A stretch of DNA of 53,500 nucleotides from Rhodoplanes sp. (GCF_013377085.1 NZ_JACAAX010000047.1:1-53500); one strand, 5' to 3'. Positions 25,189-33,934 are shown, counted from the stretch's first letter. Notes: generated from the sequence alone by a model not told the origin. Numbers and translations are program-made.

Positions 25189-25365
25189 CCGCACTGGACC
25201 GGCCGCTCCAGCCCGACGCTGCCGATGACCGATCCGGGCTGCCGGCGCCGGCGTCGCAGCTCGGGAGCCGAATGCCGGCGCGGCCGAGATCCATCCCGAC
25301 AAACAGAGCCTGCGGGTCCGGCCGCTGGGCGTCCGGACCGACGACGAGGCGACAACGCGGCGCGA

Positions 25366-25746
25366 TCAGCCGCGCTTGCGGCGGCCACGGCCGCCCTTGC
25401 GGGCCGGCTTCTCGGCAGGCTGCTCTTCGACCTCGGCGGCTCCCTCGATCGAGAACTCGTCGAGCGCATGGCCCTCGTCGAGCAGCGCCGACAGCCACTT
25501 GGGATGGGCCCCGCGCCCGGCCCAGGTCTCGCCGTTCGGGCCGCGAAACTTCGGCGCAACCTTGACGCCCTTGAGGGCGCTGGAACGGCCACCGGCCGAT
25601 GCACGGGCGGGACGGCCGCGGGCCGTCTCGAGTGCGCTGAGCTGCTTCTTCAGCTCCCGGCTCCGCTGCTCGAGCGTCTCGTCGATCTCGCCGCGAAGCG
25701 CGAGCAGCGCATCGACGTCCATGGCTTTGAGATTTACGACAGCCAT
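25366..25746 (-). CDS. H-NS/HvrA-family nucleoid-associated DNA-binding protein
   Basis: 126 residues. An N-terminal coiled-coil (about residues 8-45, ALLALRGEIDETLEQRSREL) serves oligomerisation. The C-terminal H-NS core reads KFRGPNGETWAGRGAHPKWL (about 67-86), including the GRG-like minor-groove hook. A Lys/Arg-rich tail (KPARKGGRGRRKRG) follows. Such proteins silence AT-rich DNA; HvrA-type members also tune photosynthesis or nitrogen genes in alphaproteobacteria. An unusually AT-rich non-coding stretch starts right at its promoter side and may be its own target. The gene stands alone; size is normal. Confidence 0.9.
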   Translation of the reverse strand: MAVVNLKAMDVDALLALRGEIDETLEQRSRELKKQLSALETARGRPARASAGGRSSALKGVKVAPKFRGPNGETWAGRGAHPKWLSALLDEGHALDEFSIEGAAEVEEQPAEKPARKGGRGRRKRG

Positions 25747-26707
25747 TCTCGGACTCTCCTGAAAGGGAATGGAACGCTTCCTATAACGAATGAATGCGAT
25801 CCGACCGGCGTAGAAATCGGCGCGAGTGGGTCACAAAAAGGTCTTCTCACGCGCCCGAGGCAACAGCAACAAAAAAACTCTTAGGCAAATTCCGCGGTAA
25901 AATTGCAAATACTCGGACACATTACTATCGGTTGACGAATTACCGGCACCGGGGCGGGCTCTCGCCCAAACACACGTCACTCGACTTGGAATCGGCAATT
26001 TGGATTGGTCCGATTGTATTATATCCGACTAAAAAAGCAAGACGAAACACGCTAGAAACGCTCCGGATAACTTCGGTCGAAAACCCCGGAGACCGGCAAT
26101 TCCGCCGAATCGGCGGGCAACTCTGACGGATCAGCGCCCCGAAAGAGTTCCGATATCCGAAACCAGACCAGCGATTCGCGTGCCGGCGGAAGCTAATCTC
26201 CGGTTTGAGTGCCCAAACCGGCGACGGTATCGCATCCCGTCGGGTCCACGGCGGCGAAGGCGCCCGGCCGGTACTTACCTCAAAAAGCCCGTCCGGCGGG
26301 CCGGGACGCCGCAGCGGTAATTTCTGGACGATCCCCCGGAATTATCGGGGCTATCGATCTGCCATTCGCGGCGTTCTTCGGCGGCGAGACAATGGCGCCG
26401 AAGCCGGTTTTCCGACCGAAGCTCGATGCCTGCCACCGGCGGCGGTATTGTTCGGTGGCAGCTTTTTGGTGGTCCACCGACTGAAAGCCCGGCGACCGAT
26501 TCGCAGAGGCTTGTTCGGATCCCGACGCCGCCCCGACCGCCCTCGAGGCTGCGCCACCGCCTGGGTGTTGCTCGCGCTCGGTGTGCTGCTGCGCCGCCCG
26601 TGATTGGGAGGAATGCCGGCGGGGCCGTTGCGCCGACGCGACGGCCGACGCATCATGCGGGCCCGCCGTTCCCCCCCTTCCCCCCCCTTTCCCGTTGCGA
26701 GGCATCG
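25747..26707. other. 961-bp AT-richer non-coding stretch beside the H-NS-family gene
   Basis: No open frame here has a family resemblance or a good ribosome site. From about 25770 to 26200 the sequence is visibly richer in A and T than anything else in the window, with runs such as ACAAAAAAACTC and ATTATATCC, then it returns gradually to high GC. It holds the promoter of the H-NS-like gene and of the downstream monooxygenase gene; it could also hide a small RNA or be decayed foreign DNA. Confidence 0.5.
26671..26693 (+). repeat. Homopolymeric C tracts upstream of the ABM gene
   Basis: Two runs of seven and eight cytosines separated by TT, followed by TTT and CCC, lie 15-37 bp before the start codon at 26708. 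Such tracts are slippage-prone; here they overlap the likely leader and spacing to the ribosome site. Confidence 0.6.
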
Positions 26708-27007
26708 ATGGTCCTGGAAATCGCGCAGATCGAGGTGAAGCCCGGCCAGGAGGCCGACTTCGAGGCCGGCGTCGCCAAGGCCGTGCCGCTCTTCCGCCGC
26801 GCCAAGGGCTGCTCGGGCGTGACCCTGCAACGCAGCGTCGAGAAGCCGACGCGCTATCGGCTGTTCGTCAAATGGGCGACGCTGGAGAACCACACGGTGG
26901 ACTTCCGCAACTCGCCCGACTTCCAGGAGTGGCGTGCCTGCGTCGGCCACACCTTCGCCGGCCCGCCCGAGGTCGAGCACGTGCAGCAGGTGGTGGACGG
27001 GTTCTGA
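26708..27007 (+). CDS. Antibiotic biosynthesis monooxygenase (ABM) domain protein
   Basis: 99 residues, one complete dimeric alpha-beta barrel of the ABM family: MVLEIAQIEVKPGQEADFEA, then KAVPLFRRAKGCSGVTLQRS, YRLFVKWATLENHTVDFRNS and QEWRACVGHTFAGPPEVEHV. Members are cofactor-free monooxygenases, haem-degrading proteins or quinone-modifying enzymes; no haem-ligand signature is evident, so the substrate is open. The ATG at 26708 matches the domain start. A GST gene follows 83 bp later on the same strand, which suggests a shared role in detoxifying reactive aromatics. Confidence 0.85.
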   Translation: MVLEIAQIEVKPGQEADFEAGVAKAVPLFRRAKGCSGVTLQRSVEKPTRYRLFVKWATLENHTVDFRNSPDFQEWRACVGHTFAGPPEVEHVQQVVDGF

Positions 27008-27090
27008 TCAGCAGATCCGGTCCCGCCCTTCTGTCCGAAGAGTCTGTCTCGTCGCCCTAACCGCAGCCTCGACCCGCGGAGCATGCCGCC

Positions 27091-27789
27091 ATGATCGATC
27101 TCTACGCCCTGACCAGCCCCAACGTCCAAAAGGTCTTCATCGCGCTGGAGGAGCTGGCGCTCCCCTACGACACCATCCTGGTCGACGTGTGGAAGGGCGA
27201 GCAGTTCCGTGAGGAGTTCGCCCGCCTCAATCCCAACCGGAAAATCCCGGTCATCGTCGACCACGACGGGCCGGGCGGCAAACCCGTCACGGTGTTCGAG
27301 TCGGGCGCCATCCTGATCTATCTGGCCGAGAAGACCGGACGGCTGCTTCCCGCCGACCCGCTGGCGCGGCTCGAGGTTCTGCAGTGGCTGATGCTGCAGA
27401 TGTCGACGCTCGGCCCGATGTCCGGCCAGCACGTGCATTTCTCGAAATTCGCCCCGCCCGGCAACGATTACGGGGCCAGCCGCTTCCGCACCGAGGTGAA
27501 CCGCCTGTTCGACCTCTATGACGGGCGACTGGCATCGCGCGACTGGGTCGCCGGCGACGACTATTCGATCGCCGATATCGCCGCCTTCCCCTGGCTGCGC
27601 AACCACGGCTTTCTCGGCATCTCGGTCGAAGGCCGTCCGAACCTGACCCGCTGGGTGGAGCGGATCGCGGCGCGGCCCGCCGTGCAGCGGGCCATGGCCA
27701 AGGTCGCCACCATCCCGTCGTCGCGCGACACCGCGAGCGAGGACGACCGCGACCGCATTTTTCAGCGTGGCCGCTGGGCCCGCGGCTGA
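27091..27789 (+). CDS. Glutathione S-transferase family protein (Nu/YghU-like or beta-like)
   Basis: 232 residues. The thioredoxin-fold N-terminal domain (about 1-82) has MIDLYALTSPNVQKVFIALE, the NPNRKIPVIVDHDG cis-proline loop and the FESGAILIYLAEKTG glutathione-binding Ser. The helical C-terminal domain contains DWVAGDDYSIADIAAFPWLR, the usual GST hallmark. The TSPNxxKVxIxLEE opening resembles bacterial Nu-class/YghU proteins. It probably conjugates or reduces electrophiles with glutathione. It ends 20 bp before a hairpin shared with the convergent FmdB gene. Confidence 0.9.
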   Translation: MIDLYALTSPNVQKVFIALEELALPYDTILVDVWKGEQFREEFARLNPNRKIPVIVDHDGPGGKPVTVFESGAILIYLAEKTGRLLPADPLARLEVLQWLMLQMSTLGPMSGQHVHFSKFAPPGNDYGASRFRTEVNRLFDLYDGRLASRDWVAGDDYSIADIAAFPWLRNHGFLGISVEGRPNLTRWVERIAARPAVQRAMAKVATIPSSRDTASEDDRDRIFQRGRWARG

Positions 27790-27809
27790 GCGCTCGAGCC
27801 CCTTGGGAA

Positions 27810-27831
27810 CGCGCGCCTGAAGCGGCGCGCG
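27810..27831. terminator. Bidirectional stem-loop between GST and FmdB genes
   Basis: A perfect 8-bp all-GC inverted repeat (CGCGCGCC / GGCGCGCG) around a 6-nt loop sits between two convergent genes, so it could end transcription from both sides. There is no T-run. Confidence 0.5.
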
Positions 27832-27836
27832 GGATG

Positions 27837-28067
27837 TCAGCCGCAGCCGGCGCCCATCGCCATGCCGGGGCACTGGCCGCAAGCGCCGCCCCCACCGGCG
27901 CACATCGGCTCCGGATCCGACCCGCCCTTGGCCGGGGAGGCGATCAGCGAGAGCTGCTGATCGAGGTCGCCGCTGTCGCAGGCCGGGCAGGCCGGCACGT
28001 CCGACGAGCGCACCAGGGTCTGGAACATGTGGCCGCAGCTTTTGCACGCGAAGCCATAGATCGGCAT
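27837..28067 (-). CDS. FmdB-family zinc-ribbon protein
   Basis: 76 residues. MPIYGFACKSCGHMFQTLVR followed by a CPACDSG pair gives the four-cysteine zinc ribbon of the FmdB/CxxC family, whose members are small putative regulators. The C-terminal half is unusual: a Gly/Met-rich tail with four more cysteines (MCAGGGGACGQCPGMAMGAG), possibly a second metal site. The gene stands alone and is convergent with the GST gene. Confidence 0.9.
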   Translation of the reverse strand: MPIYGFACKSCGHMFQTLVRSSDVPACPACDSGDLDQQLSLIASPAKGGSDPEPMCAGGGGACGQCPGMAMGAGCG

Positions 28068-28277
28068 GGCGACTCCGGAGGTTGAGCGATCCAGGACAGC
28101 GGGGGTGCCCTCTCATGCCCGACCGCCGCGGTGCGTGCAAGTCGGGCGCCCGCCCGTTGCGCCGGTGTTCATGGACAGCGAGTCCTCGGCCTTACCGCCG
28201 GAGGCCAAACCGTAGTATCGAGTGCGGCCGAAGCCGCGCATCGCGCCTCGGCTGCCGACAAACAGGGGATCGGACCG

Positions 28278-29006
28278 ATGCAGGACGTGCTGCAGGACGT
28301 GCTGAAGGAGCTCGCGCCGCAGGGGCGCGTGCGCGCCGCGATCAATTTCGGCAATGCCGTGCTGGCCCAGCAGGACAAGGCGACCGGCGAGCCGCGCGGC
28401 ACCCAGGCGGCGCTCGCCCGCGAGCTGGCGGCGCGGCTCGGCGTCCCGGTCGCCTATGTCACGTATCCGGCGGCCGGAAAGGTGTTCGATGCATTGGCCC
28501 GCGGCGAATGGGACGTCGCCTTCATGGCGATCGACCCGGTGCGGTCGGCCGAGCTCGACTTCACGCCGCCCTATGTGCTGATCGAGGCGGCCTGCCTGGT
28601 GCCGGCGGATTCGCCGTTGCAGGATGTCGGCGATGTCGACCGGGCGGGTGTGCGGATCGCCGGGGCGCGCGGCAGCGCCTACGAGCTGCACCTCACCCGC
28701 ACCCTGAAGCAGGCGCAGCTCGTGCTTGCGCCGAGCGGACCCGAGGCGCGGGCGCTGTTCCTGAAGGACAAGCTGGAGGCGGTCGCCGGCGTGCGCCAGG
28801 AGCTGGTCGCCTTCGCCGAGTCGCATCCCGGCTATCGGGTGATGCCCGGCCGCTTCGTCGGCATCGAGCAGGCGATCGCCGTGCCGAAGGGCCGCGCCGC
28901 CGCGCTGGCGTTCCTGAAAGACTTCATCGCCGAGATGAAGGCCGACGGCTTCGTCGCGACGGAGCTGGCCGCCAGCGGCCAGTCGCCGTCGCTGGTGGCG
29001 CCGTGA
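28278..29006 (+). CDS. Solute-binding (SBP family 3-like) protein lacking a signal peptide
   Basis: 242 residues. The bilobal pattern of amino-acid/transport receptors is clear: VRAAINFGNAVLAQ, GTQAALARELAARLGVPVAY, DALARGEWDVAFMAIDPVRS and AELDFTPPYVLIEAACLVPA. The frame runs upstream to about 28131, but neither that part nor the ATG used here encodes a hydrophobic leader, so the protein looks cytoplasmic. No permease or ATPase gene is adjacent. It may be a ligand-binding or enzymatic derivative (arogenate/cyclohexadienyl-dehydratase-like proteins share this fold). It starts nine bases after the stretch CAGGGGATCG. Confidence 0.75.
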   Translation: MQDVLQDVLKELAPQGRVRAAINFGNAVLAQQDKATGEPRGTQAALARELAARLGVPVAYVTYPAAGKVFDALARGEWDVAFMAIDPVRSAELDFTPPYVLIEAACLVPADSPLQDVGDVDRAGVRIAGARGSAYELHLTRTLKQAQLVLAPSGPEARALFLKDKLEAVAGVRQELVAFAESHPGYRVMPGRFVGIEQAIAVPKGRAAALAFLKDFIAEMKADGFVATELAASGQSPSLVAP

Positions 29007-29033
29007 GGGTTTGACGGCCCACGAAAATTGACC

Positions 29034-29141
29034 GTCATTCCGGGGGCGCCGCACAGCGGCGAACCCGGAATCCAGCGTCAAGGTCTGTGCTCGCGGTTGG
29101 ATTCCGGGTTCGCGGACCTGCGGTCCGCGCCCCGGAATGAC
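29034..29141. repeat. Intergenic palindromic repeat, family 1 (copy 3)
   Basis: About 108 bp opening GTCATTCCGG and closing CCCCGGAATGAC, with an inner GGACCTGCGGTCC hairpin. The ends match the copies at 5570-5673 and 19158-19259, whereas the centre differs. It lies just after the solute-binding-like gene, between convergent genes. Confidence 0.85.
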
Positions 29142-29157
29142 CAGCGAACAACGCCCC

Positions 29158-29556
29158 TCAGTTCATCCCCGAGGCCGAGGTCGGCTCGATCTCGATGGAC
29201 AGCCGCTGCTCGCCGGGCTGGCGATACGGATAGGTGTCGACCCCGAGATACTTCTTGGCCAGCGCGTTGATGTGGTCGTCGGCGCCGGCCTCGGTGACGC
29301 TGCGGACGCGGCCGCGGATCTGCAGATAGCGATAGGGATTGTCAGGATCGATGATGGCCATCGCCACCGGCGCGCCCTGCGTCAGGGTCTTGGCCTTCAC
29401 CCGGCCCTTGGCGGTGTTCACCCGCACGACGCCGTCGGCATAGTCGAACCACACCGGCGTCACCTGGGGCGAGCCGTCGGCCATCACGGTGGCGATGCTG
29501 GCGAAGGCCTTCTTCTGCTGCAGGAGATCGAGATAGGCATCCGGAGGCGTAACCAT
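29158..29556 (-). CDS. PPOX-class flavin/F420-binding split-barrel protein
   Basis: 132 residues of the pyridoxamine-phosphate-oxidase-like fold: [60 protein letters not shown] and [18 protein letters not shown]. The last motif is typical of the F420/FMN PPOX group. It probably binds FMN or F420 and reduces a small molecule; the substrate is unknown. The ATG at 29556 sits at the domain start with GAGTCTTC upstream (moderate). It is divergent from uvrB, 128 bp away. Confidence 0.85.
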   Translation of the reverse strand: MVTPPDAYLDLLQQKKAFASIATVMADGSPQVTPVWFDYADGVVRVNTAKGRVKAKTLTQGAPVAMAIIDPDNPYRYLQIRGRVRSVTEAGADDHINALAKKYLGVDTYPYRQPGEQRLSIEIEPTSASGMN

Positions 29557-29684
29557 CGAAGACTCCTCGGTCGGGAGAGCGGGACCGGCCGCGTCGCCGG
29601 CCGGAGGTATATAGGATAGCGGCTGCCTGTCCGGCAGCCCCGGCGGCCCTTCCGTCGCCATGGTCGCCGGCCCATATTGCGGCC

Positions 29685-32600
29685 ATGCCCAAGCCTCCGA
29701 TCGAGCCCCCGACCCAGCCACCCGGCCCGACCTCCGATCCGTCGTCCGCGAGCCCGCAAAAGCCCCGCAGGGAGCCGCCCCGCAAGGATCCGGTCCGTAA
29801 GGATCCGGCGCGGCCGACCCGGGCGAAGGCGTCGCGCGAAACTCTGCCGCCGATCGCGCCGGCGCTCGAATCGCTGCTCAATCCCGGAATCGCCCGCGGC
29901 GAGGCCGGCATCGGCTCGCAGACCGGGCGAGACCGGTCGCACGACCCGGGCCGCGACCCGGCGCCCGACCGCAGGGCAGACAGTTCGCCGAGATTTGAAC
30001 CACAGGCGCCGAAATCCGGGCTGCAGCCGCCGGCCGACAACTCGCGCGACCGCCGCGCCGACTTTTCCGCCGCCCATATGGCCCGCCGCTCGGCCCAGCA
30101 CGGCCACCCCGTCCCCGGCCCTCCCCCGCAGGCGGGGGAGGGAGACGCCGGGCCCGGCTTCGGCGAGGCGCCGCAGGCGAGCTACCTCGACGCCGAGGAG
30201 CTGCGCGAGGCCTCGCCCGAGCTCGCCCGTGCGCTGGGGCTGACCGGAGACGATGCCGAACCGCCATCGGGCACGACCCCTGGACTCCCCTCCCGCTCGT
30301 GGGGAGGGGTTGGCGGTGGGGGTGCTCGACAAGCGCCGTCGACCGGGGCTACCCCCCTCCCCGACCCTCCCCCGCAAGGGGGGAGGGAGCAGACCGGTGG
30401 TCGGACGAAGGGCAAGGCGCCAAAGGGAAGCGTATCCCCCGAGCCCGCCCATCCGTTCGGCTTCACCGGGGCGAACGCCACCGCGCAGTCGCTGGACCGG
30501 CTGCTGCGCGAGGGGCGGCCCGAGCTGAACGAGCAGGCGTGGACGCCGCACCGGCCGCCGCGGCCGGAGAAGAGCGAGGGCGGCCAGCGCCTGGTGGTGA
30601 AATCCGATTTCGAGCCCAAGGGCGACCAGCCGACTGCCATCGCCGACCTGGTCGAGGGCATCCGTCGCCACGACAAGACCCAGGTGCTGCTCGGCGTCAC
30701 CGGCTCGGGAAAAACCTTCACGATGGCCAAGGTGATCGAGGCGACGCAGCGCCCCGCCCTGATCCTGGCGCCCAACAAGACGCTGGCGGCGCAGCTCTAC
30801 GGCGAGTTCAGGAGCTTCTTCCCCGACAACGCCGTCGAGTACTTCGTCAGCTATTACGACTACTACCAGCCCGAGGCCTACGTCCCGCGCACCGACACGT
30901 ATATCGAGAAGGAATCGTCGATCAACGACCAGATCGACCGCATGCGCCACTCGGCGACGCGGGCGCTGCTGGAGCGCGACGACGTCGTCATCGTCGCCTC
31001 GGTGTCGTGCATCTACGGCATCGGCTCGGTCGAGACCTACTCGGCCATGACGTTCACGCTCAAGCGCGGCGACCGCATCGACCAGCGCCGCCTGATCGGC
31101 GATCTGGTCGCGCTGCACTACAAGCGCACGCCCGACTTTTCCCGCGGCACATTTCGGGTGCGCGGCGACATCGTCGACGTCTTCCCGGCCCACTACGAGG
31201 ACCGCGCCTGGCGCATCAATCTGTTCGGCGACGAGGTGGAATCGATCGAGGAGTTCGACCCGCTCACCGGGCACAAGACCGACGATCTGGCCTTCGTGAA
31301 AATCTACGCCAACTCGCATTACGTGACGCCACGCCCGACCCTGCTGCAGGCGATCGACGGCATCAAGAAGGAGCTGCGCTGGCGGCTCGGCCAGCTCACC
31401 GACGCGGGGCGCCTCTTGGAGGCGCAGCGGCTGGAGCAGCGCACCATCTACGATCTCGAGATGATGGAGGCGACCGGAAGCTGCGCCGGCATCGAGAACT
31501 ATTCGCGCTATCTCACCGGCCGGCTGCCGGGCGAGCCGCCACCGACGCTGTTCGAGTACGTGCCCGACAACGCTCTGGTCTTCGTCGACGAGAGCCACGT
31601 CACCGTTCCGCAGATCGGCGGCATGTATCGCGGCGACTTCCGCCGCAAGGCGACGCTGGCCGAATACGGCTTCCGCCTGCCCTCCTGCATGGACAACCGG
31701 CCGCTGCGCTTCGAGGAGTGGGACGCCATGCGGCCCCAGACGGTCGCGGTGTCGGCGACGCCGGGCGGCTGGGAGATCGGCGAGGCCGGCGGCGTGTTCG
31801 CCGAGCAGGTGATCCGCCCGACCGGCCTGATCGACCCGCCCGTCGAGGTGCGCCCCGCCCGCACCCAGGTCGACGACCTGGTCGGCGAGGTGCGGCTGGT
31901 GGCCCAGCAGGGCTACCGCGCCCTCGTCACCGTGCTGACCAAGCGCATGGCCGAGGACCTCACCGAATACCTGCACGAGCAGGGAATTCGCGTGCGCTAC
32001 ATGCACTCGGACATCGACACCATCGAACGCATCGAGATTATTCGCGACTTGCGCCTGGGTGCCTTCGACGTCCTCGTGGGCATCAACCTGCTGCGCGAAG
32101 GGCTCGACATTCCGGAATGCGCACTGGTCGCCATCCTGGACGCCGACAAGGAAGGTTTTCTGCGCAGCGAGACGTCGCTGATCCAGACCATCGGCCGCGC
32201 CGCGCGCAACGTCGACGGCAAGGTGCTGCTCTATGCCGACACCATCACGGGCTCGATGGAGCGTGCCATGGCCGAGACCAGCCGGCGCCGCGAGAAGCAG
32301 GAGGCCTACAACACCGAGAACAACATCACGCCGGAGAGCATCAAGAAGGGCATCGCCGACATTCTCGACACGCCGTACGAGCGCGACCACGTGCTGGTGG
32401 CGACCGGCCGCGGCGGCCCCGGATCGAAGTCGGGAGCCGGTTTCGAGGACGCCGCCACCATCGGGCACAATTTCCAGGCCGTCATCGCCGACCTCGAGGT
32501 CCGCATGCGCGAGGCCGCCGCCGACCTGAACTTCGAAGAAGCCGCCCGCCTGCGCGACGAGGTCAAGCGCCTTCGCGCCACCGAGCTCGCGGTGACGGAC

Positions 32601-33032
32601 GATCCAACGGCCAAGGTGGTGGATATTTCCAAGGCACGGGCAGCGCGGGGTGGGGCCCCGGGCCGCAGCGCCCCACCCTCCCCTGGAGGGGGAGGGTCGC
32701 CGGCCAAAGGCCGGCGGGGTGGGGTGACAGCGCCCGACACCGGGCAAGGCTCCGGTGGCGTTCCCCGTGCCCGCCCCCACAAGCCCGACCTCGACGAGAT
32801 GGGCATCGCGCTCTGGCACGAGCGCGGCGTCCACCGCCCGGACAGCAAGCGTCCAGACGCCGAGCGCCCGCGCAAGCCGACGCTCGACGAGATGGGCCCC
32901 GGCGTCGAGTCGATCCCCTACGGCAAGGACAAGCCCGCGGGCGACCGGCCCGCCGGCGAAAAGCCGTCCGGCCCCCGCTCCACTATGGGCCGCCCCGGCC
33001 AGCACGGCGGGTTCAAGCCGAAGCGGCGGTGA
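29685..33032 (+). CDS. uvrB: UvrB, excinuclease ABC subunit B, with long low-complexity extensions
   Basis: 1115 residues against about 670-720 for a typical UvrB. The core begins near residue 303 ([20 protein letters not shown]), has Walker [11 protein letters not shown] (about 337), the beta-hairpin [18 protein letters not shown], the helicase motif [10 protein letters not shown] and the UVR domain [14 protein letters not shown] (about 948). UvrB loads onto damaged DNA with UvrA and recruits UvrC. The first 300 residues are Pro/Arg-rich, and the last 150 carry a repeated LDEMG motif and basic tail. Both extensions hold palindromic repeat insertions translated in frame. The start at 29685 lacks a strong ribosome site, so the protein may begin further in. 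No SOS box is obvious. Confidence 0.93.
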   Translation: MPKPPIEPPTQPPGPTSDPSSASPQKPRREPPRKDPVRKDPARPTRAKASRETLPPIAPALESLLNPGIARGEAGIGSQTGRDRSHDPGRDPAPDRRADSSPRFEPQAPKSGLQPPADNSRDRRADFSAAHMARRSAQHGHPVPGPPPQAGEGDAGPGFGEAPQASYLDAEELREASPELARALGLTGDDAEPPSGTTPGLPSRSWGGVGGGGARQAPSTGATPLPDPPPQGGREQTGGRTKGKAPKGSVSPEPAHPFGFTGANATAQSLDRLLREGRPELNEQAWTPHRPPRPEKSEGGQRLVVKSDFEPKGDQPTAIADLVEGIRRHDKTQVLLGVTGSGKTFTMAKVIEATQRPALILAPNKTLAAQLYGEFRSFFPDNAVEYFVSYYDYYQPEAYVPRTDTYIEKESSINDQIDRMRHSATRALLERDDVVIVASVSCIYGIGSVETYSAMTFTLKRGDRIDQRRLIGDLVALHYKRTPDFSRGTFRVRGDIVDVFPAHYEDRAWRINLFGDEVESIEEFDPLTGHKTDDLAFVKIYANSHYVTPRPTLLQAIDGIKKELRWRLGQLTDAGRLLEAQRLEQRTIYDLEMMEATGSCAGIENYSRYLTGRLPGEPPPTLFEYVPDNALVFVDESHVTVPQIGGMYRGDFRRKATLAEYGFRLPSCMDNRPLRFEEWDAMRPQTVAVSATPGGWEIGEAGGVFAEQVIRPTGLIDPPVEVRPARTQVDDLVGEVRLVAQQGYRALVTVLTKRMAEDLTEYLHEQGIRVRYMHSDIDTIERIEIIRDLRLGAFDVLVGINLLREGLDIPECALVAILDADKEGFLRSETSLIQTIGRAARNVDGKVLLYADTITGSMERAMAETSRRREKQEAYNTENNITPESIKKGIADILDTPYERDHVLVATGRGGPGSKSGAGFEDAATIGHNFQAVIADLEVRMREAAADLNFEEAARLRDEVKRLRATELAVTDDPTAKVVDISKARAARGGAPGRSAPPSPGGGGSPAKGRRGGVTAPDTGQGSGGVPRARPHKPDLDEMGIALWHERGVHRPDSKRPDAERPRKPTLDEMGPGVESIPYGKDKPAGDRPAGEKPSGPRSTMGRPGQHGGFKPKRR
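30109..30148. repeat. Palindromic repeat inside the uvrB N-terminal extension (first)
   Basis: CCCTCCCCCGC-AGGC-GGGGGAGGG-type hairpin read in frame as [12 protein letters not shown]. It resembles short intergenic hairpins of Hyphomicrobiales rather than coding sequence. Confidence 0.7.
30285..30389. repeat. Composite palindromic repeat inside the uvrB N-terminal extension (second)
   Basis: About 105 bp with CTCCCCTCCCGCTCGTGGGG at one end and CCCTCCCCCGCAAGGGGGGA at the other; each end folds alone (CCCCTCCC/GGGGAGGGG; CCTCCCCC/GGGGGGAGG). Translated in frame as [11 protein letters not shown] followed by [14 protein letters not shown]. Confidence 0.75.
32646..32728. repeat. Composite palindromic repeat inside the uvrB C-terminal extension (third)
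   Basis: About 83 bp opening GGGGTGGGGCC and closing GGCGGGGTGGGGTGAC, with CCCTCCCCTGGAGGGGGAGG and GCCGGCCAAAGGCCGGC hairpins inside. Translated as [20 protein letters not shown] between the UVR domain and the LDEMG motifs. Confidence 0.75.
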
Positions 33033-33085
33033 TGTCGATCGCAAGCATTCCGTCCGCGTGACGGCACGGCCATTCCACTGGCGCT

Positions 33086-33107
33086 ATTCCTCCGTAAGGA
33101 ATATACT
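33086..33107 (+). promoter_or_regulatory. higBA operator palindrome overlapping a -10 element
   Basis: A perfect inverted repeat ATTCCT-CCGTA-AGGAAT (33086-33102) is immediately followed by, and shares one base with, TATACT (33102-33107), a good -10 box. The higB start is 9 bp further on. This is where the HigA antitoxin would be expected to bind to repress its own operon. Confidence 0.65.
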
Positions 33108-33115
33108 GCCGGCGG

Positions 33116-33394
33116 ATGATCCGTTCGTTCAAAGACTCGGCGACCGCTCGCCTGTTCTCAGATGAGGACGTGCCGCGCTTTCGTGCCATCGAACGCCAGG
33201 CGCGGCGTAAGCTTCTGTTGCTGGACGGAGCCGCATCGCTGAACGATCTGCGTGTGCCGCCCGGCAATCGGCTCGAAGCGCTGAAAGGCAGTCGCGCCGG
33301 CCAGCATTCGATCCGCATCAATGATCAATGGCGAATCTGTTTCGTGTGGCTCGACGATGGTGCTGAGCAGGTCGAAGTCGTAGATTATCACTGA
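33116..33394 (+). CDS. higB: HigB-type toxin (RelE/ParE superfamily mRNA interferase)
   Basis: 92 residues. MIRSFKDSATARLFSDEDVP and the later ARRKLLLLDGAASLNDLRVP and LEALKGSRAGQHSIRINDQW, then RICFVW, are the conserved landmarks of HigB ('plasmid maintenance killer') toxins, which cleave mRNA on the ribosome. Basic and aromatic residues of the active surface (Arg, His, Trp of HSIRINDQWRI) are present, so the toxin looks intact. The gene order toxin-first is typical of higBA. The antitoxin gene begins nine bases after its stop. Confidence 0.93.
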   Translation: MIRSFKDSATARLFSDEDVPRFRAIERQARRKLLLLDGAASLNDLRVPPGNRLEALKGSRAGQHSIRINDQWRICFVWLDDGAEQVEVVDYH

Positions 33395-33402
33395 GAGCGA
33401 AA

Positions 33403-33705
33403 ATGGCCGCGAAGAAGCTCCCTCCCATTCCGCCCGGCGAGATCCTGCTGGAGGAATTCATGAGGCCGAACGGGATCAGCCAGAACCGGCTCGCCCGTGA
33501 CATCGATCTCGGTCCGGCGCGCATCAACGACATCGTGCACGGCCGCTCGGCCATCACGGCGGCCATCGCCCTGCGGCTCGCGAAGTTCTTCGGCACGACG
33601 CCGGAGCTGTGGATGAACCTGCAGTCCGGCTACGAACTGCGCAAAGCGCGCGCAGAAGACTGGCCGAAGATCGAGCGACGCGTGCGGGTGCTGGCGGCCG
33701 AGTGA
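33403..33705 (+). CDS. higA: HigA-type antitoxin (XRE-family helix-turn-helix)
   Basis: 100 residues. The opening LPPIPPGEILLEEFMRPNGI is the HigA signature; the helix-turn-helix is SQNRLARDIDLGPARINDIV (about residues 27-46), followed by GRSAITAAIALRLAKFFGTT and PELWMNLQSGYELRKA. It neutralises HigB and represses the operon through the palindrome in front of higB. Length is normal and no damage is seen, so the pair should be active. Confidence 0.93.
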   Translation: MAAKKLPPIPPGEILLEEFMRPNGISQNRLARDIDLGPARINDIVHGRSAITAAIALRLAKFFGTTPELWMNLQSGYELRKARAEDWPKIERRVRVLAAE

Positions 33706-33856
33706 TCACGCCCGCTTCTGCCCCGCCTTCCCCGTCACCGGCACCAGATCGATGACCAGCCTGTGGCCGGTGGCGGCGGCGTAGTTCTCCAGCGTGCGGG
33801 TCGAGGGGTGCACGCGTCCGCCGTCGAGGCGGGCGACCGCAGATACCCGGCCGCAT
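33706..33856 (-). pseudogene. Remnant of an XRE-family antitoxin/regulator gene (C-terminal fragment)
   Basis: Read on the minus strand, this segment encodes VARLDGGRVHPSTRTLENYA followed by ATGHRLVIDLVP and a basic end, which is the second half of a common XRE antitoxin-type helix-turn-helix protein (usually ...VSRLE.G...PSLRTLERYA.ATG.RL...L.P). No N-terminal half or plausible start lies upstream; the frame runs straight into the amidohydrolase gene. Its stop shares the boundary with the end of higA. Confidence 0.6.
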
Positions 33857-33934
33857 GGCACGCTCATTGCTGGTTCGGCGTCGTGCGCCGCGAGAGCGAC
33901 GCCGCCGTTCACCACGCTTGCGCCAGGCCAAGAC

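Noticed and set aside
25794-26126. Open frame of 110 codons in the AT-rich gap
   Set aside because: No ribosome site, no family resemblance, and the composition is unlike the coding sequences of this window.
29557-29684. SOS (LexA) box ahead of uvrB
   Set aside because: No GTTC-N7-GTTC pattern of the alphaproteobacterial type is visible in the gap.
29484-33044. Open frame of about 1186 codons on the minus strand opposite uvrB
   Set aside because: UvrB motifs prove the plus strand; the opposite frame is open only because of codon bias.
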